The notes: generated by a model from the sequence alone, not told the origin. Numbered from the stretch's first letter, positions 8,336 through 17,941 are shown. The stretch: DNA of 64,000 nucleotides from Actinomycetes bacterium (GCA_021779735.1 JAJYAC010000001.1:62001-126000), one strand, 5' to 3'. Translations and numbers: made by a program.

Positions 8336-8851
8336 ATGCCAGGACCTTCGACACCACGCCAGAGCAAGCACGCAGATCGCACTCTTGACGTCGCGACGGC
8401 GCCAGGCACACTGGACTCGATCGATCGTCAGATCATCAGTCACCTCCAACGCGATGGTCGTCGGCCCTACGGCGCCATCGCCGAAGACGTGGGACTCTCC
8501 GAAGCCGCGGTGCGTCGACGCGTGCAACGCCTCAAGGACGCGGGCGTCATGCAGATCGTCGCCATCACCGATCCACTTCAATTGGGATTCGGTCGAGAGG
8601 CGCTGGTTGGCATTCGCTGCCACGGTGACGTTCGTCTCGTCGCCGACAAAATCGCCGCAATCGAGGAAGCGAACTACGTGGTCATGACCGCGGGAAGTTT
8701 CGACCTCATTGCCGAGTTGATCGCCGTCGACGACAACGCGCTCGTTCACCTTCTGAATGATTCGATCCGCTCGATCCCGGGCGTGACCGAAGTTGAAACC
8801 TTTCTGTATTTGAAACTTTCAAAGCAGACATATGCATGGGGGACCAAATGA
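8336..8851 (+). CDS. Lrp/AsnC family transcriptional regulator
   Basis: 171 residues. An N-terminal winged helix-turn-helix (LDSIDRQIISHLQRDGRR, then YGAIAEDVGLSEAAVRRRVQ) is followed by the RAM/ligand-sensing domain that ends with SIPGVTEVETFLYLKL. Lrp proteins assemble as dimers to octamers and sense amino acids or related metabolites. A GGGGAG ribosome site precedes the ATG. The gene stands between the minus-strand aldehyde dehydrogenase/ald pair and the plus-strand aminotransferase, and its stop overlaps the aminotransferase start (ATGA). It is therefore the probable regulator of the whole locus. Confidence 0.93.
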   Translation: MPGPSTPRQSKHADRTLDVATAPGTLDSIDRQIISHLQRDGRRPYGAIAEDVGLSEAAVRRRVQRLKDAGVMQIVAITDPLQLGFGREALVGIRCHGDVRLVADKIAAIEEANYVVMTAGSFDLIAELIAVDDNALVHLLNDSIRSIPGVTEVETFLYLKLSKQTYAWGTK

Positions 8852-10263
8852 CCATCCACGAAATGATTACGGACGGCATCACCGTCACGAATCCCGAACA
8901 CGAGAGCCATAATTTCTCGGAGAGGGCACGTCGCAACCTCTGGCTGCAGATGTCACGCATGGGCTCGTACTCCGAGACCAATGAAGTACCGATCATGGTG
9001 CGCGGCGAGGGGACCCACGTCTACGACGCGAACGGCAAGCGCTACTTTGACGGCCTGTCGGGACTCTTCACCAACTCCCTGGGCCACGGTCGCACCGACA
9101 TCGGTGCGGCGGCCGCCGCACAGATCGGCGAGCTGGGTTTCTTTCCACTGTGGACCTACGCGCACCCGCGCGCCATCGAGTTGGCCGAGAAGATCGCCAG
9201 CTTGACCCCCGGCGACCTCAATCGAGTCTTCTTCACCACTGGTGGCGGCGAAGCGGTCGAGAGCGCCTGGAAGTTGGCGCGTCAGTACCACCGCCTGCGT
9301 GGCGACACTGACCGCTACAAGGTCATCAGTCGCGACGTGGCCTACCACGGCACGACGATGGGCGCCCTGACCATCACGTCACTCGAGGGTTATCGCGCGC
9401 CCTTCGAGCCTCTCGTTCCCGGCGCGGTAAAGGTGCCGGCGACGAACTTCTACCACGCGTCAGAACACGCCGACGACTACGAGGCGTTCGGCCTGTGGTC
9501 GGCCACACTCATTGAAGAGGCCATCGTGCGCGAGGGCCCCGAGACCGTGGCCGCGGTCTTCCTCGAGCCAGTCCAAAATGCGGGCGGCTGCTTCGTACCG
9601 CCCCCGGGGTACTGGCAGAAGGTGCGCGAGATTTGCGACCGCTACGGCGTCGTCCTCGTCTCGGACGAGGTGATCTGTGGATTTGGACGTCTGGGCGAGT
9701 GGTTCGGTTCGGCGAAGTACGACTACGTTCCCGACATCATTACGGTCGCCAAGGGCATCACGGCGGGATACGCGCCGCTAGGTGCCATGATCGTCTCAGA
9801 CCGCCTCTACGAGCCCTTCATGGGCGAAGACGCGTTCATGCACGGCTTCACCTGGGCGGGCCACCCCGTGTCGTGCGCGATCGCCCTCAAGACGATCGAC
9901 ATCATCGAGACCGAAGGCGTGTTGGAGAACGTGCGCGCCAACCAGGACTACTTCCGCGACGGCCTCAACAGCCTGCGCAATATCTCCATCGTGGGCGACG
10001 TGCGCGGCACCGGCTACTTCTGGGGCATCGAGTTAGTCAAGGACCAAGGGACCAAAGAGACCTGGCTTGGCGAGGACGCCGAGCGCCTGCTGCGCGGCTA
10101 CGTGTCGCCCGAGATGTTCCGGCGCGGACTCATCTGTCGTTCCGACGACCGCGGCGACCCCGTCGTGCAGCTGGCGCCGCCGCTGATCTCGACGCGCGAG
10201 GACATTGACTTCATGGTGGACACGCTGCGCCAGGTGTTCACCGGGGCCGCGAAACTCGCCTAA
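8848..10263 (+). CDS. Class III aminotransferase (putrescine/omega-amino acid:pyruvate type)
   Basis: 471 residues, PLP-dependent class III. The PLP lysine is in ITVAKGITAGYAPLGAM, the phosphate-binding part in TTGGGEAVESAWKLA, and the carboxylate-side aspartate in LVSDEVICGFGR. The sequence resembles SpuC-like polyamine:pyruvate and beta-alanine:pyruvate aminotransferases. I set the start at the ATG at 8848, which overlaps the lrp stop as ATGA and follows GGGGGA; an in-frame ATG at 8836 would give 475 residues. Neighbouring ald and aldehyde dehydrogenase genes support alanine as the co-product and an aminoaldehyde as the product (inference). Confidence 0.9.
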   Translation: MTIHEMITDGITVTNPEHESHNFSERARRNLWLQMSRMGSYSETNEVPIMVRGEGTHVYDANGKRYFDGLSGLFTNSLGHGRTDIGAAAAAQIGELGFFPLWTYAHPRAIELAEKIASLTPGDLNRVFFTTGGGEAVESAWKLARQYHRLRGDTDRYKVISRDVAYHGTTMGALTITSLEGYRAPFEPLVPGAVKVPATNFYHASEHADDYEAFGLWSATLIEEAIVREGPETVAAVFLEPVQNAGGCFVPPPGYWQKVREICDRYGVVLVSDEVICGFGRLGEWFGSAKYDYVPDIITVAKGITAGYAPLGAMIVSDRLYEPFMGEDAFMHGFTWAGHPVSCAIALKTIDIIETEGVLENVRANQDYFRDGLNSLRNISIVGDVRGTGYFWGIELVKDQGTKETWLGEDAERLLRGYVSPEMFRRGLICRSDDRGDPVVQLAPPLISTREDIDFMVDTLRQVFTGAAKLA

Positions 10264-10264
10264 C

Positions 10265-11650
10265 GTGCAACCGCCACGATCGCTGTGGTGGTCGACGCTC
10301 GGTGACGTCGCGTCACGGCCCGCCCTCGAGGGGCACCGTGACGTCGACGTCGCCATCGTGGGTGGCGGCTTCACCGGACTGTGGACCGCGCGCGAGTTGC
10401 TGCGCCGCGATCCGTCACTTCACGTCGCCGTCCTCGAGGCCCACGTGTGCGGCTTCGGCGCGTCGGGGCGCAACGGGGGCTGGGCGTCGGCCCTCTACCC
10501 CCAGGGGGCGTCCAGCGTCGTCGCCGCTCACGGGCGCGAGGCCTACGACCACCTACGCCACGTCCTCCAGCGCGCCGTCAGCGACCTCGGTGCCGCGGCC
10601 TCAGCTGACGGCATCGACGCGCAGTTCGTCCACGGTGGCACGCTCTACGCCGCGCGCACCCACGCGCAGGTCGCACGCCTCAAGGCCGAGGTAGACGAGT
10701 CGCGCGAGTTGGGCGTCAGCGAGGACGATCTGGCTTGGCTCGATGAGGACGCCTTCGCCGAACGACTCACCCTCGCCGGTGCCCGTGGGGGAACGTTCTC
10801 GCCCCACTGCGCACGCGTCAATCCCGCTCGGCTCGTGCGCGGGCTCAGCGACGTGGTCGAGCGACTCGGCGCGAGCATCTACGAGAACTCACCGGTGACG
10901 CGAATCACCCCGGCGACGCGTCACGATGGCGCGTCGGTGGTGACGGCGCGCGGGTCTCTTCACGCGCGCTACGTCGTGCGCGCGACGGAAGGCTACACGT
11001 CGGCCCTGCCCCGCCTTCGCCGACGCGTCGTTCCCCTCTACTCGTTGATGGTGGCCACGTCGCCCCAGCCCCGCGAGTTCTGGGACCACATCGGTCTCGC
11101 TCGCTACGAGACCTTCGCCGACGCACGCCACGTCGTCATCTACGGCCAGCGCACCGACGACGACCGCCTCGCTTTCGGCGGTCGCGGCGCGCCGTACCAC
11201 TTCGGTTCGACGGTGGAACCGCGATTCGACGAGAACCCGCGGGTCTTTGACCTGTTGGGCGCGACGTTGCGCGAGCTCTTCCCCGAGCTCAGCGGAGAAG
11301 TCACGCACCGCTGGGGCGGGCCGCTGGCGATGCCCCGGGACCACTCGCCCTACGTCGAGGTTGACCATCGCAGTGGACTCGCCGCCGCCGGCGGCTACAC
11401 GGGCGACGGCGTCGTGTTGAGCCACGTGTGCGCGACAGCGCTCGCGGATCTCATCGTCGACCCCGACGCCGACACCGCCCACACTCGCCTACCCTTCGTG
11501 AACCACGTGAATCGGCGCTGGGAGGTCGAACCGCTGCGCTGGCTCGGGATAAACGCGGGACTAGCCCTCGCAACGCTGGCCGATCACCGAGAGAGCACCG
11601 AGGGACGCGTCAGCCGCTCCAGCGCTCTCGTGGAACGCCTCTTGCACTGA
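10265..11650 (+). CDS. FAD-dependent amine/amino-acid oxidoreductase (PuuB/DadA-like)
   Basis: 461 residues of the DAO family. The N-terminal dinucleotide fold is VDVAIVGGGFTGLWTAREL, followed by GFGASGRNGGW, the FAD-contacting segment seen in gamma-glutamylputrescine oxidase. The C-terminal RWGGPLAMPRDHSPYV and AAAGGYTGDGVVLSH close the FAD site. The GTG start at 10265 is one base after the aminotransferase stop, so the genes are co-transcribed. An oxidative deamination of a secondary or primary amine in the same pathway is likely. The exact substrate is not readable from sequence. Confidence 0.85.
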   Translation: MQPPRSLWWSTLGDVASRPALEGHRDVDVAIVGGGFTGLWTARELLRRDPSLHVAVLEAHVCGFGASGRNGGWASALYPQGASSVVAAHGREAYDHLRHVLQRAVSDLGAAASADGIDAQFVHGGTLYAARTHAQVARLKAEVDESRELGVSEDDLAWLDEDAFAERLTLAGARGGTFSPHCARVNPARLVRGLSDVVERLGASIYENSPVTRITPATRHDGASVVTARGSLHARYVVRATEGYTSALPRLRRRVVPLYSLMVATSPQPREFWDHIGLARYETFADARHVVIYGQRTDDDRLAFGGRGAPYHFGSTVEPRFDENPRVFDLLGATLRELFPELSGEVTHRWGGPLAMPRDHSPYVEVDHRSGLAAAGGYTGDGVVLSHVCATALADLIVDPDADTAHTRLPFVNHVNRRWEVEPLRWLGINAGLALATLADHRESTEGRVSRSSALVERLLH

Positions 11651-12289
11651 TCACTTGAGGATGTTGACCGCCCGCGCCGCCACCACGGCGATGGTGACCA
11701 GTGAGACGACCGACTCCGTGGCGAACAACGCCTTGGCTCGGCTGGTCAGGGGCATCGCGTCGGCCGGGGCAAAGCTCGAACCATTGGCAAAGGACGTGTA
11801 CAGGTAGTCCACGAAGCTCGGTCGCCACGTCGGCGGCGCGAGCGTCGGATTCTCCATCTGGGGAAATTGCAGGTCGGGCCAGCCCATCTCGCCGCCGGCG
11901 CGCACGTGGGGACCACCTCGATCGATTTCCCAGAACCACAACCCATAGATGATGACGTTGGTCAGCCACACCGCCACCGCGGAGTAGATGAGACTACGAC
12001 CCTGCGAGACCGTCGTGTTGAGCAACTCGTGGACGAGCATGGCCATCGAGACGACGTTGGCCACCGTGATCAGACCGATGAGCACGAGAGTCAGACGGCG
12101 CACCCACGGAGACTCGTCGGGGTGACGGTGGCGACGCGCCGAGAGCGGCACGAGCGGCAGAACGATGAGAATCGGTAGGAGCCAGCGAGGTCCCACGACC
12201 AAACGGCTCGGCAGGATTACGTACAGCGCGGCGCAAGCGACGAGCGCGGCCGACGCCGGCCAGCGCGGCTCGGGTCGAGGATCAGCCAC
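11651..12289 (-). CDS. Membrane protein, DUF1345-like
   Basis: 212 residues with about five hydrophobic helices. The segment VDYLYTSFANGSSFAPADAM followed by a last helix (FATESVVSLVTIAVVAARAVN) resembles the pore-like region of DUF1345 and of small ion-channel folds, but there is no canonical TVGYGD selectivity filter. The function is unknown. Its stop abuts the stop of the convergent FAD oxidoreductase, and the exported-protein gene upstream ends 2 bp before its start, so those two minus-strand genes are probably co-transcribed. Confidence 0.65.
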   Translation of the reverse strand: MADPRPEPRWPASAALVACAALYVILPSRLVVGPRWLLPILIVLPLVPLSARRHRHPDESPWVRRLTLVLIGLITVANVVSMAMLVHELLNTTVSQGRSLIYSAVAVWLTNVIIYGLWFWEIDRGGPHVRAGGEMGWPDLQFPQMENPTLAPPTWRPSFVDYLYTSFANGSSFAPADAMPLTSRAKALFATESVVSLVTIAVVAARAVNILK

Positions 12290-12291
12290 GT

Positions 12292-13098
12292 CTAGTGGAG
12301 CTGAACCTGACCCAGCGACGCGATCGCACCGGGCTGGAGCATCGCGCCCACGGACGACGAGCCGAAGAGGCGGCTGTAGAGCGAGGGATCGAGGGCCTTC
12401 ACGTGATCCGCCGGCGGCGCGCTGATCGCGGCGGGCTGATTGTAGGACGTGATCGCCGCGACGATCGAGGCGTGCGAGTGGGCGGTGTCCACGCTGAAGC
12501 CGGTCGCCACGAGCTCGCCCTGACTCCCGGTCGTGATGGAGAAGGTCACGTTCGCTCGGTGCGGTAGCGCGAGCGGGAAGTTCGACGGCATTGAGAGAGA
12601 GGTGTTGTCGCGTTCGAAACGGTACGTCGTGAAGTAGCCCGACTTCGTCACGGTCTTACTCGTGAAGCCACTGATCAGTCCGATGTCCGGCTTGGTCATC
12701 TCGAGCGCGAGACCGTAGAGCGAGGGTTCGGGCGCGCCGACCGACACCCAACTCGAGCCCGCGATCGTCGACAGGTTGGCCAGGCCCACGTAGAGGTGCT
12801 TCTTGACCAACAACAGGTTCACCCCCACGTTGGAGAACGCGAGGGGCACGTGCACCTGGGCGGCGACGGCGTTGGTCGCGAAGTTGACGTTGACCTCGGC
12901 GGTGACGTGATACTCCTGACCCGTCGAGACCGACAGGGCGATCTGCGCCGAGCGTGGCGGGTAGCCGTTGAGGGCCAGCGGGTCGCGACCCGCGCCGCCC
13001 GGATTCGTGTCCGTGGCGGCGATCACGACGCCCGTGACGGTCAGCGCCGACGCGACGACGGCGAGGAGGATCGATGCTGCACGAGACGACACGGCCAT
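12292..13098 (-). CDS. Exported protein of unknown function
   Basis: 268 residues. The N-terminus AASILLAVVASALTVTGVVIAA is a signal peptide or single anchor; there is no lipobox cysteine. The rest alternates beta-strand-like segments (QIALSVSTGQEYHVTAEVNV, LLLVKKHLYVGLANLS) reminiscent of LppX/LolA-type lipoprotein folds that carry lipids, but I do not assign that fold firmly. No catalytic motif is evident. It is followed on the same strand, 2 bp away, by the DUF1345-like membrane gene. Confidence 0.6.
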   Translation of the reverse strand: MAVSSRAASILLAVVASALTVTGVVIAATDTNPGGAGRDPLALNGYPPRSAQIALSVSTGQEYHVTAEVNVNFATNAVAAQVHVPLAFSNVGVNLLLVKKHLYVGLANLSTIAGSSWVSVGAPEPSLYGLALEMTKPDIGLISGFTSKTVTKSGYFTTYRFERDNTSLSMPSNFPLALPHRANVTFSITTGSQGELVATGFSVDTAHSHASIVAAITSYNQPAAISAPPADHVKALDPSLYSRLFGSSSVGAMLQPGAIASLGQVQLH

Positions 13099-13129
13099 GG
13101 GCCCACCCTACCGGTCTGAGCGCTCGGCG

Positions 13130-14113
13130 CTAAGAGACGCCGCGGCGCGGCGCGACTAAAAGTTCGCTAAGGAGCTCGTGTGCGATGTTGCGCCCGCTCG
13201 CGATGAAGCCCACGCGCGCCTCACCGACCGCGACGAGGCCCGTGGCGATGGCGGCGTAGGGGGTGGTGGCCGACCCCTCCAAGATGAGTCCGTTGGTTTC
13301 GGCCGCTTCACGAACCGCGCCGCGAATCTCGACCTCGGGCACCAGAACCAACTCCACGCCGTGCGTGGCGATGATCTCGTTGGTGATCGAACCTTCGTCG
13401 CCGCCACCGGCGAGACCGTCGGCAATCGTGGGGTGGTGGACGACGTCGGCCATCGCCACGCCGCGCAGCACGTGGTACATCGCGGCGCTCTCCTCGGGCT
13501 GCACTCCCGACACCACCACGTCGCCTCGACCCTGCTGGTCGCGCGAAATGAGGATCCCTGAAATGAGACCGCCACCGCCGACGGGAACGACGAGGTGCTC
13601 GAGGTCGGGCGCCTGGCGAGTCATCTCCTCAAAGACGGTGGCCTGACCCGCGACCACGTCGGGATCATTAAAGGGCGAGATGTAGTGCAACGAGCGAACC
13701 TCAGCGAGGGCCAGGGCGTGCGCCTGGGCCTCGTCGTAGCTCACGCCGTGCTGGATCAGTTCGATGTCGTAACGGCCGAGCTTTCGCACCTTGGCCGCGG
13801 ACGCGTTGGCGGGAACCACCACCGTCGCGCGCACGCCGAGCAACTGTGACGCGTGGGCGATGCCCAGGCCGTGATTACCCGCCGATGACGTGATGACCGC
13901 ACCGCTCGGATCGGCGCGATGCGCCGCGGCGATCGCGGCGAGAGCGCCTCGAATCTTGAACGAACCGGTGACTTGAAGGCTCTCAAGCTTCGCGTAGACC
14001 GCTCGGCCCCGCACGTCGATAGCCACGGTGGGCGTGGGAGCGAGGTGATCGCTGATGACTTGGCGAGCGGCCTCGAGTTGGGCGGACGTGGGGGGCTGAA
14101 TTGATCGAATCAT
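13130..14113 (-). CDS. Threonine/serine dehydratase, PLP-dependent
   Basis: 327 residues of the fold-type II PLP family. It deaminates threonine or serine to the 2-oxo acid. The PLP lysine is K53 in TGSFKIRGAL, the asparagine-containing loop is SSAGNHGLG, and the phosphate loop is VPVGGGGLISG. There is no C-terminal ACT domain, so this is a short, catabolic-type enzyme rather than the biosynthetic allosteric IlvA. Serine racemase-like activity is an alternative within this family. The gene stands alone. Confidence 0.9.
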   Translation of the reverse strand: MIRSIQPPTSAQLEAARQVISDHLAPTPTVAIDVRGRAVYAKLESLQVTGSFKIRGALAAIAAAHRADPSGAVITSSAGNHGLGIAHASQLLGVRATVVVPANASAAKVRKLGRYDIELIQHGVSYDEAQAHALALAEVRSLHYISPFNDPDVVAGQATVFEEMTRQAPDLEHLVVPVGGGGLISGILISRDQQGRGDVVVSGVQPEESAAMYHVLRGVAMADVVHHPTIADGLAGGGDEGSITNEIIATHGVELVLVPEVEIRGAVREAAETNGLILEGSATTPYAAIATGLVAVGEARVGFIASGRNIAHELLSELLVAPRRGVS

Positions 14114-14182
14114 CGTTTCCTCCCCGGGTACCTTAGCCCTGGCTCACTCCGGGACTTCCCCACCCACCAGTAAGGTCGTCGC

Positions 14183-14749
14183 GTGCGTTCCCTGGTCTCG
14201 GACCTCGTCGTGGCCTCACTCGCCTACGTCGGCACGATGTTCGACAACTACTTCGCGTTTGCCGCCCAGCTCGTCGTCACCGCGCGTGATCGCTACCGTC
14301 GCGTCGCCTGGGCCCAGGCAACCGGCGTCGCCACACTGGTCGTGATCGCCTGGGGCGTCGGCGCGGCTTTCAACGCGGTGCCCCTTCGACTCATCGGCCT
14401 GCTCGCCATCGCGCCCTGGGGACTCGCCTGGTACGCCTGGCGCCACCGCCACGCGCCGGCGCCCGACGCGCCACGGCGCGGCGCGACGACGACATTTCTC
14501 GCCACACTCGCCCTCGGCGGCGACAATCTCGCCGTGTGGATTCCCCTCCTGCGAGCCAGAGGCGTGGCGGGCGCCCTCGTTATGGTGGCGACCTTCGCCG
14601 CGCTCGAGGTCATCTTCGTCGTCTCGAGCCAGTACCTCGCGTCTCGCCCGCGCGTCGTGGCGTGGGGGACGCGCCACGCGCCCACCCTCGTGCCCGTGGT
14701 CTACGCCGCGCTGGGCGTACTGGTTCTCTTCGAGTGCCACACCTTGTAG
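14183..14749 (+). CDS. CadD-like cadmium resistance family membrane protein
   Basis: 188 residues with five to six hydrophobic helices. The pattern (TMFDNYFAFAAQL near the N-terminus; FLATLALGGDNLAVWIPLL in the middle) matches the CadD family of small cation-resistance transporters, which carry an acidic residue and Asn in helix 1 and a GxDN motif later. Transport of cadmium is a family annotation, not shown here. The GTG start follows a weak TAAGG. An MFS transporter gene follows on the same strand after 18 bp. Confidence 0.6.
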   Translation: MRSLVSDLVVASLAYVGTMFDNYFAFAAQLVVTARDRYRRVAWAQATGVATLVVIAWGVGAAFNAVPLRLIGLLAIAPWGLAWYAWRHRHAPAPDAPRRGATTTFLATLALGGDNLAVWIPLLRARGVAGALVMVATFAALEVIFVVSSQYLASRPRVVAWGTRHAPTLVPVVYAALGVLVLFECHTL

Positions 14750-14767
14750 AAGGCACCCACCGCTAAC

Positions 14768-15925
14768 GTGTCTTCAATGCCTTCATCCCCGGAGCAGACC
14801 CTGCGCCGCCTCACGCTCGTGGTGGCAATGCAGTGGACTGGGGCCACCCTGGGGCTGCCGCTCCTGCCACTGTTCCTCGAGCACCGCGGCGGCACGCCGA
14901 GCGTGATCGGCGTCATCCAGGCGTCCTTCTTCATCGCCGGCGTGGCCACGCAGTACCTGATCGGCCACGTCGCCGACCGCTTTGGTCGCCGGCGCATCCT
15001 CATCGCCAGCCTGGTCGTCTACGGCCTCGCGTCCATGACCTACCTCCTACCCCTGCACGCGGGTTGGTTCGCTCTCTCGCGAGCATTCCAGGGAGCCTCG
15101 GCCAGCGCCTTCGAGGTGGCAGCCCTCTCGACCGTCTCATCGCTCTTTCCCGAAGCCCGTCGGGGACGCGCCATCTCGCGCATCTTCGCGGCCCAGCTCT
15201 TCGGAGTGGCGGTGGGGCCGCTGATCGGCGTCGCGGTCAACGTCAATGCCCTGGGCTGGGCGTTCTTCGTGACCGGGCTCGTCAGCCTCGGGGCCGCGGC
15301 GCGCTCGACCCACCTCGACCTGGGCGAGTCACCCGTGTCGGGCGGGCCCCTCGCGCGACTTCGCTGGAATCGTCAGCTCGTGGGCGCCCTCGTCGCCGCG
15401 AGCGCGGGTGGCCTGACCGTGGGGGTCTACGAGGCGTGTTGGACGCTTCTCATGCACGCCCACCACGCCTCGACGCTGCAGATCCGACTCAGCTGGACGA
15501 TGTTCGCACTTCCCTGGGTGGCACTCAGTCGCGTCGGCGGCTGGCTCGCGGACCACGCGAACCGTCGCGCGATCGCCCTGGTGGGCCTCTTCAACGGAGC
15601 GTTCTTCCTCGCGCTCTACCCCCACATCCACAGCAACGTCGCTCTCGTCGGCTTAGGATCGCTCGAGGCCGTGGCGACGTCGCTGTCGATGCCCTCGGTG
15701 TCCTCTCTCCTGACCCAGGGTGCCGACGATCACGAGTTGAGCCGTCGTCAGGGACTCTCCTCCACGGCCAACACCGCGTCACTGGCCCTGGCCGCGAGTG
15801 CGTCGGGCGTCTTGTTCACCAAGGATCCGGCGCTCCCCTTCACTCTGGTGGCGATCGTCTCGGCCGTGCTCGCGAGCACCACCCTGTGGTGGTGGCGCCA
15901 CGTGCGCGGTCACATTTCTCGCTGA
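14768..15925 (+). CDS. MFS transporter
   Basis: 385 residues with about 12 helices. The cytoplasmic loop motif GHVADRFGRRRILIA is the major facilitator signature, and a second GGWLADHANRRAI occupies the equivalent place in the C-terminal half. The substrate is unknown; the layout resembles DHA1-type drug exporters. GTG 14768 is used, but ATG 14777 is equally possible. Its stop directly abuts the stop of the convergent solute-binding protein gene. Confidence 0.87.
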   Translation: MSSMPSSPEQTLRRLTLVVAMQWTGATLGLPLLPLFLEHRGGTPSVIGVIQASFFIAGVATQYLIGHVADRFGRRRILIASLVVYGLASMTYLLPLHAGWFALSRAFQGASASAFEVAALSTVSSLFPEARRGRAISRIFAAQLFGVAVGPLIGVAVNVNALGWAFFVTGLVSLGAAARSTHLDLGESPVSGGPLARLRWNRQLVGALVAASAGGLTVGVYEACWTLLMHAHHASTLQIRLSWTMFALPWVALSRVGGWLADHANRRAIALVGLFNGAFFLALYPHIHSNVALVGLGSLEAVATSLSMPSVSSLLTQGADDHELSRRQGLSSTANTASLALAASASGVLFTKDPALPFTLVAIVSAVLASTTLWWWRHVRGHISR

Positions 15926-17824
15926 CTACTTCTTCCAGATCTGGTCCCACCGGGTGGATCCGCCGTCGGGGTTCAGGCAGCGCGTGGTTCCGTCACCCGC
16001 TGTCGCGTAGGCCCAGTTCTGGACGTTCGTTCGAGCCGCCCACGCGGTGATCAGCGTGTTGAGGTACAGGTACGGGATGTCCTTGGCGAACTGCGAGTTC
16101 ACGGTGGCCCACGCGGCCTTCTGCGTCGCGCTGTTGGGCTTGGCCGCCAGCGCCCGAAGCATCGCGCCCTCGACCACGGGGTCGGCCTGGTGCGCGAAGT
16201 TCACCGCACCGGCGATGAACGTGCCCGCGGGCAGCGCCGAGAGTCCCATTCCGCCTTGAGTCAGTGGCGTCGTCGCCGGCTGAGAGTTGAACCACACGTA
16301 GTTGAGCGAGGGATCGACGCCACCGAACTGGTTCCACGACGAGCAGTCGTACTCGCCCAGAATCACGTTCTGAATGAGCTGAGACTGGGTCGAGGGACGC
16401 GGTGTCACCGAGATGCCAATGGCGCCAAGTTGTTGCTGAATGAAGGCGAAGAGCTTCTGTTCCGATGAGCTGCCGGACACGATGTCGATGACGAAACCGA
16501 CCTTGGAGACACCGCTCTTCTTCTTGTACGCATCCACGAGCGCCTTGGCCGCCTTGGGATTAAAGGCCGGGTACTTCGGGTTGCGGTAGTACGGCGAGGA
16601 CTTTCGGTAGATCCCGTCGGCCACAGAGCCCACGCCGCCCGCGATGACCTTCTCGTACGCGGTGCGATTGATCGCCATCGCGCACGCCCGTCGAATCGAG
16701 ACGTCGTTGAGCACCGGCTTGAGCTTCACGTTCCACGACAGTGTCGAGGGGTCCACGGCCCCCGCCGTGCCCATCCAGTCCGCCATCTGCACCTGCTGGG
16801 GCACGGCTTGACCCTGCATGAGATACGACAGGGCACCAGGAATGCCGGCGGCCGCAAACTGGCCCGCCCAGGCGAAGTACTGATTCATCGTGCCCGTCGT
16901 GTTGACGATGAGGCAGTTCACCGAAGGGTCGGTTGGGTCGTTGACGTCAGTGCGATAAGAGATGCCCCTCATCGACTTCAGGGCCGCGATGCTCGCCCCG
17001 TCTTGGGTGAGAATCATGTCCACCTGGCCCGACTGGAGCGCCTGGTTACGCGTGGGGTCGTCGGGGATCGTGTGAAAACTGATCGCGTCGAGGTAGGGCA
17101 GCTGGCGGTTGTGCGCGTCGGCGCGCCAGTAGTCCTTGTTTTTCTTGAAGTTCGACTGGTACCCGACCTGCCAAGAGGTGACCTCGAAGGGTCCCGTGCC
17201 GAGAGGGTTGCCGGTGTAGCCCTTGACCAACGAACTCGGGTGAGCCATGTAGGCCGTCTGCTGCTCGGAGAGTGCGCTGATGGGGAACGTGGAGAACGGG
17301 ATCACCAGTGTAAAGACGACCGTGTACGTATCCGCGGCGCTCACCTTGGCGATGATCGGACGAATCGCGGTGCCGACAGTGGGGTCGGCGGCGGCGGCGT
17401 TGAAATTCGCCACGACGATGGCGGCGTTGAAGGCGTCTCCGTTAGAGAAGGTCACGCCCTGGCGCAATTTCACCGTCCACACGGTGTAGTTTGCGTTGGG
17501 CGTGGCCGAGAGAGCCAGCATCGGCACCCAGGTCTTGCCATTGGCGGCCGCGACGAAGAGCGCGTCGTAGAGGGCGTTGGCGAGGCAGAACCCGGACGCG
17601 TCCATCTTGCCCTGGGCCCCGTTGAAGTTGTGGTAGTTCGGCACGTCCGAGATGAGACCGACCTTGAGAGTCCCGCCCATCTTGGGCGTCACCGAGCTGA
17701 TCCCCGTCGCCGCGCTCGCTACCCCGGCGACGAGTGAGTCCACGACGGTGCCCGCCATGGCCACACCACCAACCGTCGCTGCCGTGTGCGTCAAGAACTT
17801 GCGGCGATCAAGAGTTGCCGACAT
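15926..17824 (-). CDS. Peptide/nickel-type ABC solute-binding protein (SBP family 5), Tat-exported
   Basis: 632 residues. The N-terminus DRRKFLTHTAATVGGVAMAG is a twin-arginine signal, so the protein is probably exported folded. The mature part follows the OppA/DppA plan, with KLRQGVTFSNGDAFNAAIV, GTGPFEVTSWQVGYQSNFKK and RRACAMAINRTAYEKVI. The family binds oligopeptides, nickel chelates or related solutes. The start at 17824 follows a GGGGGA ribosome site; a longer reading upstream has none. No permease or ATPase genes lie beside it, so it is an orphan binding protein within this window. Confidence 0.88.
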   Translation of the reverse strand: MSATLDRRKFLTHTAATVGGVAMAGTVVDSLVAGVASAATGISSVTPKMGGTLKVGLISDVPNYHNFNGAQGKMDASGFCLANALYDALFVAAANGKTWVPMLALSATPNANYTVWTVKLRQGVTFSNGDAFNAAIVVANFNAAAADPTVGTAIRPIIAKVSAADTYTVVFTLVIPFSTFPISALSEQQTAYMAHPSSLVKGYTGNPLGTGPFEVTSWQVGYQSNFKKNKDYWRADAHNRQLPYLDAISFHTIPDDPTRNQALQSGQVDMILTQDGASIAALKSMRGISYRTDVNDPTDPSVNCLIVNTTGTMNQYFAWAGQFAAAGIPGALSYLMQGQAVPQQVQMADWMGTAGAVDPSTLSWNVKLKPVLNDVSIRRACAMAINRTAYEKVIAGGVGSVADGIYRKSSPYYRNPKYPAFNPKAAKALVDAYKKKSGVSKVGFVIDIVSGSSSEQKLFAFIQQQLGAIGISVTPRPSTQSQLIQNVILGEYDCSSWNQFGGVDPSLNYVWFNSQPATTPLTQGGMGLSALPAGTFIAGAVNFAHQADPVVEGAMLRALAAKPNSATQKAAWATVNSQFAKDIPYLYLNTLITAWAARTNVQNWAYATAGDGTTRCLNPDGGSTRWDQIWKK

Positions 17825-17941
17825 ACATCCCCCACTTTCGAAGAGACCAGCCCCCCCGGTCCTCTTGGCGCAACTTATCAAGAACTACCAAACGCGCAAC
17901 GGCACACTTTCAGAGAATTGTCTCAGTCTGGCCGCGACCGC

